DNA of 36,685 nucleotides. Origin: an uncultured Lachnospiraceae bacterium (GTDB lineage Bacteria; Bacillota; Clostridia; Lachnospirales; Lachnospiraceae). Each line of letters begins with the position of its first letter. Within the stretch, counting starts at the first letter, position 1. The stretch spans positions 1 to 36,685 of the forward strand of contig CAJUJL010000015.1 of NCBI GenBank assembly GCA_910586725.1, given 5' to 3'. A model generated the notes under the pieces. It was not told where the DNA came from. It saw nothing but the letters and a program-made list of their open reading frames with translations, and did no database searches. Positions 1 through 8,179 of this stretch are shown here, in pieces. The position numbers and the translations under genes were made by a program.

Positions 1-35
1 GCGGCATCTGAAATCATATAACGTAGCTTGTCCAA
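1..35 (-). CDS. N-terminus of a probable MerR-like HTH regulator (partial)
   Basis: Only the first codons are present; the gene runs off the left edge. On the minus strand an AAGGAGG site (44-50) lies 8 nt before a TTG codon (33-35). The reading frame from it is MDKLRYMISDAA and stays open to base 1. A short N-terminus of this kind, ending in an 'ISDAA' helix, resembles MerR-type winged-helix regulators that I recall downstream of dnaB in Lachnospiraceae. That family assignment rests on twelve residues and gene order, so it is tentative. The start itself is well supported by the Shine-Dalgarno site and spacing. Confidence 0.5.
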   Translation of the reverse strand, partial: MDKLRYMISDA

Positions 36-122
36 ATGAACTGCCTCCTTCCTCTCATATATTCATTATAAAAGAGAATAGAACAATCCGCAATGAATTT
101 TGGTCGTAAAGATTCGACACCA

Positions 123-1451
123 TTATTTTTCCATATTCGCAAATTTTGTGTATTGTGGAAGCCAGACCAGATTTACGGTGCCAATCGGGCCGTTTCTCTG
201 CTTTGCTATACTGATTTCAGCGATGTTTTTCATATCCGTGTCCTTGTTATAGTAATCGTCCCGATAGATAAACATAACAACGTCCGCGTCCTGCTCAATT
301 GCTCCGGATTCTCTAAGATCAGAAAGCATTGGCCTGTGATCCGGTCTTTGCTCGACTGCACGGCTTAACTGGGACAATGCGATAATCGGTACGTCTAACT
401 CTCTTGCAAGTCCTTTTAACGATCTTGATATATCAGAAATCTCCTGCTGCCTGGAATCGCTTCTTCCGTTTCCGGACATCAACTGTAAATAGTCGATAAT
501 AACGAGCTTCAAATCATGCTCCAGTTTGTATTTCCTGCATTTGCTTCTTAACTCCGATATGGAAATGCCCGGCGTATCATCAATGAGCAAATGTGATCTT
601 CCGATGATACCCGCTCCTTCGATTAATTTTTCCCAATCAGAATCGCTTAAATTACCGGAACGCAATATCTGAGCGTCAACTCTTGATTCCAAAGAAAATA
701 GTCTGTTTACAAGCTGTTCTTTTGACATTTCAAGACTGAATATTGCCGTTGGCAAATTTTCATGAAAAGCCACATACTGCGCAATGTTTAGAACAAGCGC
801 TGTTTTCCCCATCGAAGGCCTGGCCGCTATTAATATAAAATCAGAAGGCTGAAGGCCGGATGTTTTATAGTCCAAATCAATAAATCCGGTTGGTATCCCC
901 GTAACGCTTCCCTGTGTCTTAGAAGCCAGCTCAATTTTTTCCAGCGCGTTCAGTACAACTTCTTTGATCGGAACAATATCTCCGCCGCCGCGATTCTGAA
1001 GCAGATGAAAAATATTTTTTTCGGTATCAGCCAGGATATTTTCCAAATCATCCTGCCCCAGATAGCATTTATTTCCGATTTCTTCGGTTATTTTGATCAA
1101 ACGGCGCAGAATTGCTTTATCTTTTACAATCTGAGCATAATATTTTACATTTGCTGAAGTAGGCACCGCCGTAATCAAATCCCTTACGAATTCAAGACTG
1201 CTGATTTCCGCCGGCACATTCATTGCTTTCAATTTATCCTGGAGCGTTACAACATCCACAGGTTCTCTGGCATTGTACAATTCGGTCATTGCCTGAAACA
1301 AAATACCATACTGATTATAGTAAAAATCTTCCTGCAGAAGCATTTCTATTACGGTTACAATAGCCTCATTGTCCATAATCATGGAACCTATTACAGATTT
1401 TTCTGCTTCCAGGCTATTTGGCATAATTCGTTTTATCAGAGCCTCTTCCAT
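123..1451 (-). CDS. dnaB: Replicative DNA helicase DnaB (DnaC in Bacillus naming)
   Basis: Hexameric 5'-3' helicase that unwinds DNA at the replication fork and contacts primase and the polymerase clamp-loader complex. The 442 aa match the family length. The N-terminal primase-interacting helical domain covers roughly residues 10-150, beginning with the family motif PNSLEAEKSVIGS. The RecA-like domain has Walker A RPSMGKT at 211-217, a Walker B region VIIDYLQLM, and the C-terminal SDLRESGAIEQDAD segment. No intein interrupts it. It starts at an ATG after AGGGAAGG; an internal ATG at residue 10 is a less likely alternative. It is the last gene of a gdpP-rplI-dnaB operon, 18 nt after rplI. Confidence 0.97.
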   Translation of the reverse strand: MEEALIKRIMPNSLEAEKSVIGSMIMDNEAIVTVIEMLLQEDFYYNQYGILFQAMTELYNAREPVDVVTLQDKLKAMNVPAEISSLEFVRDLITAVPTSANVKYYAQIVKDKAILRRLIKITEEIGNKCYLGQDDLENILADTEKNIFHLLQNRGGGDIVPIKEVVLNALEKIELASKTQGSVTGIPTGFIDLDYKTSGLQPSDFILIAARPSMGKTALVLNIAQYVAFHENLPTAIFSLEMSKEQLVNRLFSLESRVDAQILRSGNLSDSDWEKLIEGAGIIGRSHLLIDDTPGISISELRSKCRKYKLEHDLKLVIIDYLQLMSGNGRSDSRQQEISDISRSLKGLARELDVPIIALSQLSRAVEQRPDHRPMLSDLRESGAIEQDADVVMFIYRDDYYNKDTDMKNIAEISIAKQRNGPIGTVNLVWLPQYTKFANMEK

Positions 1452-1469
1452 GGAGCCTTCCCTCTATTC

Positions 1470-1916
1470 TTATTCTGCGTTTACATGCACTCTTAAAATT
1501 CCCGTTACCTTGGGATGAAGACGAACAGGCACTTCATACGTTCCAAGATTTTTGATTGGTTCCGACAACTGCATTTTCTTTTTATCTATTTCCAGATCTA
1601 ACTGAGTTTTTGCCGCAGCTGATATTTCTTTTGTGGAAACGGAACCAAAGGTTCTTCCTCCTTCTCCTGTTTTAATTTTTACTTCTACTTTTAATGTTTC
1701 TAATTTCTTTGCCAGATCTTTTGCTGAATTTAAATTTTCTTCTTCCACTTTTGCTTTATGTTGATTCTGAAGCTTTAAATCATTCAGATTTGCATTGGTC
1801 GCTTCTACCGCTAATTTTTTTGCCAAAAGCACATTTCTTGCATAAGAATCATTTACATTGATAATTTCACCTTTTTTTCCCTGAGATTTTACATCCGATA
1901 ATAAAATTACTTTCAT
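1470..1916 (-). CDS. rplI: 50S ribosomal protein L9
   Basis: Large-subunit protein bL9, which binds 23S rRNA near the L1 stalk and limits frameshifting and ribosome crowding. The 148 aa are typical. The N-terminal rRNA-binding domain starts MKVILLSDVKSQGKKGEI and contains the YARNVLLAKKLA segment. A long connecting helix follows (about residues 42-75), then the C-terminal domain with GRTFGSVSTKEI and a terminal RLHPKVTGILRVHV strand. Its ATG overlaps the TGA of gdpP by four bases (ATGA), which indicates translational coupling in the gdpP-rplI-dnaB operon. Confidence 0.97.
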   Translation of the reverse strand: MKVILLSDVKSQGKKGEIINVNDSYARNVLLAKKLAVEATNANLNDLKLQNQHKAKVEEENLNSAKDLAKKLETLKVEVKIKTGEGGRTFGSVSTKEISAAAKTQLDLEIDKKKMQLSEPIKNLGTYEVPVRLHPKVTGILRVHVNAE

Positions 1917-3961
1917 ATTTCTATTTCTCCTTCCTCGATCATTTCTTCAATCGTATTTTGTAAGGATCTTTTCGCTTCTCCCAGCGTACAATTTGTCATT
2001 TGGGCTCCCGCTACGTTCAAATGTCCGCCGCCGCCAAGCCGTTCCATAATCAACTGTACATTTATCTCATCAATAGATCTAGAACTGATATAAATTTTAC
2101 CTTGATATTCGGTCAATACGAAAGACGCTTTGATTCCTATTATATTTAACAATTCATCCGCAGCCTGCGCTCCTACAATGGTAGGACTTTCCATTTTACC
2201 GGGACAAACAGAAATTGCAAATGCTCCTTTGTATACTTCTGCGTGACGCACAACTTCTGCTCTTGCTTTATAAGAATTCATATCATTTCTTAAAAGCTTG
2301 CGGACTCTTGTCACCTCAGCGCCGCACCGACGCAGATATGCCGCCGCTTCAAACGTACGTACGCCTGTCTTCGTCATAAAATTATTTGTGTCAATCAAAA
2401 TTCCTGCATAAATACAATCTGCTTCACTGGCCTCTAATTTGATTTTTTCCTGAAAATATTGCAGCACTTCCGCAATCATCTCGCAGGTAGACGACGCATA
2501 CGGCTCAATATAAGATAAAATCGGATTTTGTATTACTTCATTGCTCTGTCTGTGATGGTCAAATACTACGATCGCATTTCCCCGTTCCAGAAGCTGCGGA
2601 CATTCCGTATAGTTCGGACGGTTGGTATCGACTACCATAACAAGCGTATTTCTCGTGATTATTTCCATCGCCCGCTCGCTGTTTATAAATAAATCTTCCG
2701 GATAACCTTTCTCTGGAGAAAAACATTCTTTTAATGGACGAAGCGAAGATGTCACTTCATTTAAAACAATCTGTGCTTTTTTATTCAGGACCTTTGCCGC
2801 GCAATATATGCCGATTGCCGCTCCAAAAGAATCTACGTCGCTGATATTGTGCCCCATAATAATGACATTTTCGCGGCTTTGCAAAGTTTCACGCAATGCA
2901 TGCGCTTTGATTCTTGCCTTTACCCGCGTATTCTTCTCTACGGTTTTTGATTTGCCCCCGTAATAGAAAACTTCTTCGTCCTTGCGGACGACCGCCTGAT
3001 CGCCGCCGCGTCCAAGCGCCAGATCGATTGACATTCGGGCATATTCATAATTTTTGTTGTAATTATCGCCGTGAATTCCTATTCCAATGCTTAATGTAAC
3101 CGACATTTCATTTCCTACTCTGACATTTTTCACATCTTCAAGCAGACTAAATTTATCTTTTTCCAGTTTATTTAAGTATTTATACTTAAATACAACGAAA
3201 TATTTGTCTTTTTCTGTTTTTCTTACGAGAGCGTCTACTTTTGAAAAATATTCGTTTACTTTCCGGTCGATCAACGCCGATAAAAGGGAACGCTTTACAT
3301 CTTCAATACTGTCTAACGCCTCTTCATAATTATCAATATATACCAGAGCGGCAACCAGTTTTTCTTCATGGTAAGCTTTGATATACTGATTTAGTTTTGT
3401 CTCATCAAACAAATAAAAAGAAATTAAATTCTGCTCGTTTTCCTTTATATCAACAATATCGTTTTCCGGGTTTTGGGAATTCAGGGTAATGTGATTGATC
3501 TCTCCTCTGAACATTTTATCTTCCCATCTGATCAGAAAACTCAAATCTTCCTGTTTGTTCTGAATGCTTTCTTTCGAAATCATAGGGAAAATACTGAAAA
3601 TTGTCTTTTGATAGCCCTTTTCTTTTCCGGTAATTTTTTCAAATTGCTTATTTACCCATAATATTTTGCCATCCTGGTCCAACAGCGCATACGGAACTTT
3701 AAAATCATCTAAAAGTTGATTTTGAACCGTTGCATACTGTGTAACATAATGCATCATTTCTTTTTCCAGTACCGGACCGTTGCGGATATGCGATATAAAT
3801 ACATAAGTAAAATATATAATTACAAATCCCGTCAGGATGGCGCCGGCCCTGCGGTCTTGAAAATAAACCAAAATATTTATAGGCAAAAGGAATAATGTAA
3901 AATATAACGGCAAATACAGGTAATTCCTCAGTCTGCCTTTTATTTTTGAATTTTGTTTCAT
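1913..3961 (-). CDS. gdpP: Cyclic-di-AMP phosphodiesterase GdpP (DHH/DHHA1 family)
   Basis: Membrane-anchored enzyme that hydrolyses the second messenger c-di-AMP to pApA, affecting osmotic balance, cell-wall stress and beta-lactam tolerance. I chose the ATG at 3959-3961 (682 aa): GGAGGAG lies just upstream, whereas the ATG nine codons earlier has no ribosome binding site. Two membrane helices (about 14-34 and 40-57) precede a degenerate PAS domain. A degenerate GGDEF domain follows (GGDQ at 319-322 instead of the cyclase signature), so cyclase activity is unlikely. The DHH domain has GHNISDVDS (370-378) and DHH (468-470), and DHHA1 carries GGGGHLNVAGA near the C-terminus. It is the first gene of the gdpP-rplI-dnaB operon. 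Confidence 0.95.
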   Translation of the reverse strand: MKQNSKIKGRLRNYLYLPLYFTLFLLPINILVYFQDRRAGAILTGFVIIYFTYVFISHIRNGPVLEKEMMHYVTQYATVQNQLLDDFKVPYALLDQDGKILWVNKQFEKITGKEKGYQKTIFSIFPMISKESIQNKQEDLSFLIRWEDKMFRGEINHITLNSQNPENDIVDIKENEQNLISFYLFDETKLNQYIKAYHEEKLVAALVYIDNYEEALDSIEDVKRSLLSALIDRKVNEYFSKVDALVRKTEKDKYFVVFKYKYLNKLEKDKFSLLEDVKNVRVGNEMSVTLSIGIGIHGDNYNKNYEYARMSIDLALGRGGDQAVVRKDEEVFYYGGKSKTVEKNTRVKARIKAHALRETLQSRENVIIMGHNISDVDSFGAAIGIYCAAKVLNKKAQIVLNEVTSSLRPLKECFSPEKGYPEDLFINSERAMEIITRNTLVMVVDTNRPNYTECPQLLERGNAIVVFDHHRQSNEVIQNPILSYIEPYASSTCEMIAEVLQYFQEKIKLEASEADCIYAGILIDTNNFMTKTGVRTFEAAAYLRRCGAEVTRVRKLLRNDMNSYKARAEVVRHAEVYKGAFAISVCPGKMESPTIVGAQAADELLNIIGIKASFVLTEYQGKIYISSRSIDEINVQLIMERLGGGGHLNVAGAQMTNCTLGEAKRSLQNTIEEMIEEGEIEI

Positions 3962-4002
3962 AACTCCTCCATTTATGTAATCTGTCATACAACATCGGTA
4001 TT

Positions 4003-4011
4003 ATTATAGCA
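4003..4011 (-). promoter_or_regulatory. Probable -10 element of the gdpP-rplI-dnaB promoter
   Basis: On the minus strand TGC directly precedes TATAAT (4003-4008), an extended -10 hexamer about 40 nt upstream of the chosen gdpP start. The -35 region is weak (TTTATC near 4026-4031), as is common when an extended -10 is present. It overlaps no coding sequence. The call is from consensus only. Confidence 0.45.
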
Positions 4012-4037
4012 TTTTACATCATAGAGATAAAGCATTT

Positions 4038-6200
4038 TTAAAGATGAAGCACGCGCTCTTTTATTTCCTGCGTCCTTCCCTGGTTCCAGAATTGTGTGCC
4101 GATATAACCGCAGGTGCGCCTCGCCACACTCATCGTATTTTCATCCCTGTTTTTACAATTTGGGCATTCCCAGGCAAGTTTTCCATGCTCGTCCGTTATA
4201 ATCCTAATTTCACCGTCGTATCCGCACTTGCTGCAATAATCGCTTTTCATGTTTAGTTCCGCATACATAATATTTTCATAAATATGCTGCATGACCGAAA
4301 GAACCGCCGGGATGTTTTCTTTCAGATCGGGAACTTCTACATAACTGATTGCGCCCCCCGGAGAAAGCTTCTGAAACTGCGCTTCAAATGTTAATTTCTC
4401 GAATGCGTCGATTTGTTCCGTAACATGAACATGATAGGAATTCGTTATATAATTCTTATCTGTAACTCCTTCTATGATTCCAAATCTTTTTTGCAGACTT
4501 TTTGCAAATTTATAAGTAGTGGATTCAAGCGGCGTCCCATATACGGAAAAATCAATCTTTTCTTTTTCTTTCCATCTTGCGCAGGCGTCGTTTAAACGCT
4601 GCATCACTTCAAGCGCAAAAGGCGTTGCCGATGCGTCGGTATGGTTTTTGCCTGTCATATAATGAACGCATTCACAAAGTCCCGCATAACCGAGGGAAAT
4701 CGTAGAATATCCGTTTAATAAAAGAGAATCGATGGTTTCTCCTTTTTTTAAGCGGGCCAATGCGCCGTTTTGCCATAAAATAGGAGCAATGTCCGACTTT
4801 GTCCCCATCAGGCGGTTATGTCTTGCCATCAAAGCCTGATAACACAAATCAAGACGTTCTTCTAATATTTTCCAGAAATCATCAAAGTCTCCTTTGGAAG
4901 AACAGGCGACGTCTACCAGATTTATGGTGCAAACCCCTTGATTAAATCTTCCGTAAAATTTATAGTGATCCGTTTCATCTTTATATACGGTTAAAAAAGA
5001 ACGGCACCCCATACAGGTATAAACATTTCCCTGTTTCAGCTTACGCATGACTTTGGCGGAAATATAATCGGGAACCATACGCTTAGCCGTACATTTGGCT
5101 GCCAGACATGTAATATTCCAGTAAGGACTGTCTTCGGTAATATTATCTTCATCCAAAACATAAATTAATTTTGGAAACGCCGGAGTGATATATACACCCT
5201 TTTCATTTTTTACACCTAATATTCTCTGGTTTAAAACAGAGCGGATTACCATAGCAAGATCATGTCTCTCCTGTCCCTCCGGCGCTTCGTCTAAATACAT
5301 AAATAAAGTAATAAACGGCGCCTGTCCATTTGTAGTCATCAGCGTCACCACCTGATATTGAATGGTCTGCACGCCTTTGTCTATATCTTTTTTAACGCGT
5401 TCCTCCGCTACTTCATTGATCTGCTCTTCATCCGCACTGATATTGGCCCGTTCAAATTCTTCTCTGACTTCTTTTCGAAACTTATTCCTTGTAACCGAAA
5501 CAAATTTTGACAAATGATAGGCGCTGACAGATTGTCCGCCATATTGGCTGGATGCCACCTGAGCTATAATCTGGGAAGCAACCGTACAGGCAACGGAAAA
5601 AGAATTGGGCCTGTCAATCCTGGTTTCACTGATTACCGTGCCGTTTTGCAGCATATCGTCTAAATTGACCAGACAGCAGTTATGAATATGCTGGGCAAAA
5701 TAATCCGCGTCATGAAAATGGATCATCCCTTTTTCATGTGCATCCCAAACCTCCTGCGAAAGTAAAAAACGCTTCGTAATATCTTTACTGACTTCTCCCG
5801 CCATATAATCTCTCTGCGTGGAAGCTAAAAGAGGATTTTTATTAGAATTTTCCTGCTTGGCTTCTTCATTCTGGCTTTCGATAATCGTCATAATCTGCGC
5901 ATCTGTCGTATTGGACTGACGAACCAGTTTTCTCTTATAACGATACGTAATATATACCCTTGCAACCTCATATGCTCCTGACTGCATAATCTGATCCTCA
6001 ACCGCATCCTGAATTTCTTCCACATTCATAGAACGAATTGATTTTTTGCAGATTTCTTCCACATTTTGGGCAATTGCCTGTATCCGGCCTGTTGTCAGGC
6101 GTTTTGGCATTTCCACTTCTTTATTTGCCTTATGAACGGCGGAAATTATTTTTGTAATATCAAATCCTGCTTCCTCACCTGACCTTTTTATTATTTTCAA
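4038..6200 (-). CDS. nrdD: Anaerobic ribonucleoside-triphosphate reductase NrdD (class III)
   Basis: Glycyl-radical enzyme that reduces ribonucleoside triphosphates to deoxynucleotides without oxygen, activated by the radical-SAM protein NrdG. An N-terminal ATP-cone (starting KIIKRSGEEAGFDITK) gives allosteric control by ATP/dATP. The C-terminus has zinc-binding CSKCG and CPNC pairs and the radical loop RRTCGYIGTQFW, with the radical glycine about residue 698. I place the start at a TTG (6198-6200), 8 nt after a GGAGG site, giving 720 aa. The TTG at 6213-6215 overlaps that Shine-Dalgarno sequence and is improbable. No nrdG lies beside it in this window. Its presence argues for anaerobic growth. 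Confidence 0.95.
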   Translation of the reverse strand: MKIIKRSGEEAGFDITKIISAVHKANKEVEMPKRLTTGRIQAIAQNVEEICKKSIRSMNVEEIQDAVEDQIMQSGAYEVARVYITYRYKRKLVRQSNTTDAQIMTIIESQNEEAKQENSNKNPLLASTQRDYMAGEVSKDITKRFLLSQEVWDAHEKGMIHFHDADYFAQHIHNCCLVNLDDMLQNGTVISETRIDRPNSFSVACTVASQIIAQVASSQYGGQSVSAYHLSKFVSVTRNKFRKEVREEFERANISADEEQINEVAEERVKKDIDKGVQTIQYQVVTLMTTNGQAPFITLFMYLDEAPEGQERHDLAMVIRSVLNQRILGVKNEKGVYITPAFPKLIYVLDEDNITEDSPYWNITCLAAKCTAKRMVPDYISAKVMRKLKQGNVYTCMGCRSFLTVYKDETDHYKFYGRFNQGVCTINLVDVACSSKGDFDDFWKILEERLDLCYQALMARHNRLMGTKSDIAPILWQNGALARLKKGETIDSLLLNGYSTISLGYAGLCECVHYMTGKNHTDASATPFALEVMQRLNDACARWKEKEKIDFSVYGTPLESTTYKFAKSLQKRFGIIEGVTDKNYITNSYHVHVTEQIDAFEKLTFEAQFQKLSPGGAISYVEVPDLKENIPAVLSVMQHIYENIMYAELNMKSDYCSKCGYDGEIRIITDEHGKLAWECPNCKNRDENTMSVARRTCGYIGTQFWNQGRTQEIKERVLHL

Positions 6201-6241
6201 TTTCAATTCCTCCAATCAAATACTACAATGCTTAAAAATAT

Positions 6242-6272
6242 ATTATATCACATTTCGCACCTGCTTTTACAA
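6242..6272 (-). promoter_or_regulatory. Probable nrdD promoter
   Basis: On the minus strand TATAAT (6242-6247) is directly preceded by TGA, an extended -10. TTGTAA (6267-6272) lies 19 nt further upstream, at the edge of the fumarase beta-subunit stop codon. The spacing is slightly long, but the extended -10 compensates. I did not find a convincing NrdR-box pair here. Confidence 0.45.
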
Positions 6273-6818
6273 TCAATCTTTCTGATTTAAAACCAGGTCA
6301 TAAAGATTGCCGCCTTGGCTGTCAATCACAACAACCACAGGAAAATCCGACACTTCAATTTTAAGAATTGCCTCCGCTCCCAAATCTTCATAACAGACCG
6401 TTTCCGATTTCACAATGCATTTAGACAGAAGAGCTCCCGCGCCCCCGACTGCCGCAAAATAAACCGCTTCGTTACGAATCATGGCATCGACTGCTTCCTT
6501 ACTACGTTTCCCTTTTCCAATCATCGCTTTTAATCCCATATCAAGCAAAACAGGCGCATACTTATCCATACGGCTCGCCGTAGTGGGACCTGCAGAGCCA
6601 ATTGGCCTTCCTTCTCTGGCAGGAGAAGGCCCCATATAATAAATAACGGCGTCTTTTAGATCAAAAGGAAGTTCCTGCCCTTTTTCAAGAGCCTCCATCA
6701 TACGCTTGTGGGCAGCGTCCCTCGCCACATAAACGGTTCCCGATAAATAAACATAATCTCCGCATTTTAAGTCCGCCGTAACTTCTTTTGTAATCGGCGT
6801 TTTTATATATCGATCCAT
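6273..6818 (-). CDS. Class I fumarate hydratase / Fe-S hydro-lyase, beta subunit
   Basis: C-terminal half of the two-subunit, [4Fe-4S]-dependent fumarase/tartrate dehydratase family, which interconverts fumarate and malate. I chose the ATG at 6816-6818 (181 aa, MDRYIKTPITKE) because AGGGGTG lies just upstream. The longer reading frame would begin inside the alpha-subunit gene with no ribosome binding site. Family motifs are YYMGPSPAREGRPIGS and AGPTTASRMD (substrate binding), followed by IGKG. The gene lies 11 nt after the alpha gene, so the two are co-transcribed. Fumarase is more likely than L-tartrate dehydratase on general grounds, but the sequence alone does not settle the substrate. Confidence 0.88.
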   Translation of the reverse strand: MDRYIKTPITKEVTADLKCGDYVYLSGTVYVARDAAHKRMMEALEKGQELPFDLKDAVIYYMGPSPAREGRPIGSAGPTTASRMDKYAPVLLDMGLKAMIGKGKRSKEAVDAMIRNEAVYFAAVGGAGALLSKCIVKSETVCYEDLGAEAILKIEVSDFPVVVVIDSQGGNLYDLVLNQKD

Positions 6819-6829
6819 CCAATTCACCC

Positions 6830-7675
6830 CTATAAAATTCTTACCGCATGCCGGTTTACATGACAACAAATATTCACCGCTACCGGAAGTCCTGCAATAT
6901 GCGTCGGAAAAGTATTGATATTCACGGCAAGCGCCGTTTTCTCTCCTCCAAGCCCCCCTGGCCCTATTCCAAGTTTATTAATTTCATTTAACATCTCTTC
7001 CTCCAATTCCCTTACATAAGGAATCTCAGAACGTTCTTCCACACTTCTCGTTAAAGCCTTCTTTGCCATAATTGCGGCTTTTTCAAAATCACCGCCGATT
7101 CCAACTCCAATTACCATAGGAGGACAGGCATTCGGCCCCGCATCAAAAACCGCATTTACAATTGCCTTTTTCACGCCTTCTATACCGTCTGCCGGTTTTA
7201 ACATAAAAATCCTGCTCATATTTTCACTGCCAAACCCCTTGGGAGCAAACGTAATTTTCACTTTATCTCCCGGAACAATCGAATAATGAATGACTGCCGG
7301 CGTATTGTCTTTCGTATTTTCTCTGAAAATCGGATCTTTCACAACCGATTTTCTAAGAAAACCCTCTTCATAACCTCTCCTTACGCCTTCATTAACAGAA
7401 TCCTCCAAATTCCCGTTCTCAAAATGAACATCCTGCCCGATTTCCATAAATATAACTGCCATCCCCGTATCCTGGCAAATCGGAATCTGCTCTTTTGCGG
7501 CAATCTCTAAATTCTGCTGAAGCTGGTTTAAAATCTTTTTCCCCAGCTCTGAAGTTTCTTCTTTTTCTGCTTTTTTCAAAGCAGAGTCCATATCCTTCGA
7601 AAGAAAATGATTGGCTTCTATGCACATATCCCTGATATTTTCAGAAATCAGACTTACATCTATGGTACGAATCAT
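6830..7675 (-). CDS. Class I fumarate hydratase / Fe-S hydro-lyase, alpha subunit
   Basis: N-terminal, cluster-carrying subunit of the heteromeric class I fumarase (281 aa). The conserved cysteine in PICQDTGMAVIF (about residue 69), one in GPNACPPMVIGVGIGG, and the C-terminal cysteine in AVNICCHVNRH are the expected [4Fe-4S] ligands. The KGFGSENMS motif and PGGLGGEKTALAV are typical of the family. The start follows AGGAAGGAG at good spacing. Together with the beta subunit it forms one functional enzyme of malate/fumarate metabolism. Such clusters are oxygen-labile, which fits an anaerobe. The upstream interval holds two structured elements described separately. Confidence 0.9.
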   Translation of the reverse strand: MIRTIDVSLISENIRDMCIEANHFLSKDMDSALKKAEKEETSELGKKILNQLQQNLEIAAKEQIPICQDTGMAVIFMEIGQDVHFENGNLEDSVNEGVRRGYEEGFLRKSVVKDPIFRENTKDNTPAVIHYSIVPGDKVKITFAPKGFGSENMSRIFMLKPADGIEGVKKAIVNAVFDAGPNACPPMVIGVGIGGDFEKAAIMAKKALTRSVEERSEIPYVRELEEEMLNEINKLGIGPGGLGGEKTALAVNINTFPTHIAGLPVAVNICCHVNRHAVRIL

Positions 7676-7736
7676 ACCGACACTCCTTCCTCACATTTAT
7701 TTTCTAAATGATTGAAAATCAAAACATCTCTTCAAA

Positions 7737-7886
7737 GACGTCCGTTGTACAAAATATACAATTGGCCGCATGGCCCGCTTGCGCTTGTTGACGCTCGCAG
7801 TGGTACGTAAGCTGCCAAAACACGGCAGCTAAGTACCAGCGGCGTCAAGAGGCCTAGCGTCTCAATTGTATATTCTGTACAACTGC
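7737..7886 (-). repeat. Structured palindromic element, copy 1
   Basis: About 150 bp, read on the minus strand to match copy 2. The ends are GCAGTTG (7880-7886) and CAACGGACGTC (7737-7747). A 21-bp outer inverted repeat (7744-7764 with 7863-7883) has one mismatch. Inside, TTGACGC pairs with GCGTCAA, TGGTAC with GTACCA, and AGCTGCC with GGCAGCT around a GTGTTTT loop. An unpaired segment AACAAGCGCAAGCG follows. The core is nearly identical to the element at 7962-8113 but in inverted orientation, while the outer stem is different in sequence. No significant protein is encoded. Function is unknown: it could be a structured RNA in the fumarase leader or a non-autonomous mobile repeat. Confidence 0.85.
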
Positions 7887-7964
7887 TGTCCCGAAATCGA
7901 AACTTATAAAAATGATAGTTATAAAAATACAAATTATAAAATAAATTTTCGTCCCCTGTATGCA
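7884..7964. other. AT-rich spacer between the two palindromic elements
   Basis: About 80 bp, mostly A and T, separating the divergent copies. No gene is visible. Several TATAA-like sequences occur on both strands (for example around 7908-7945), so promoters firing outward into each element are possible, but none has a convincing -35/-10 pair. The stretches flanking the element starts share TTTCG and GCAGTTG. Confidence 0.4.
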
Positions 7965-8113
7965 GTTGAGTAAACGATATGATTTCAGCCGCAGGGATTT
8001 TTGATGCCGCCGGTACTTAGCCGCGGTATTTTCGCGGCTTACGTACCGCTGCGAGCATCAACAAGCGCAAGCGCTCCCGGCGGCGAAATTATATCGTTTA
8101 CGCAACGGACGTC
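7962..8113 (+). repeat. Structured palindromic element, copy 2
   Basis: About 152 bp, with the same ends as copy 1: GCAGTTG (7962-7968) and CAACGGACGTC (8103-8113). The outer inverted repeat (7965-7986 with 8085-8106) pairs at 20 of 22 positions and is extended by GCCGCAGGGA with TCCCGGCGGC. Inner helices are TTGATGC with GCATCAA, CGGTAC with GTACCG, and AGCCGCG with CGCGGCT around GTATTTT, then AACAAGCGCAAGCG. Compared with copy 1, the helix changes fall on both strands of a pair and keep it intact. It lies just downstream of the gyrA terminator, between gyrA and the fumarase genes. Confidence 0.85.
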
Positions 8114-8146
8114 ATACCAACAAAATTTCATCCTATAAAACAAGAC

Positions 8147-8170
8147 AAAAGGGCCGTATCCATACAGCCC
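8147..8170 (-). terminator. Rho-independent terminator of gyrA
   Basis: On the minus strand GGGCTGTA and TACGGCCC form a GC-rich stem with a four-base loop (8151-8170). It is followed by TTTT and a further T-rich stretch. It starts about ten bases after the gyrA stop codon and should end the recF-gyrB-gyrA transcript before the palindromic elements. Confidence 0.8.
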
Positions 8171-8179
8171 GCATTGTCG

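Noticed and set aside
7732..7932. 66-codon minus-strand open frame over palindromic element 1
   Set aside because: It is a by-product of the inverted repeat; there is no ribosome binding site and no protein-like composition.
7737..8113. Insertion sequence or classical MITE
   Set aside because: No transposase and no target-site duplication were seen, and the outer inverted repeats differ between the two copies, unlike conserved transposon ends. A non-autonomous mobile origin is not fully excluded.
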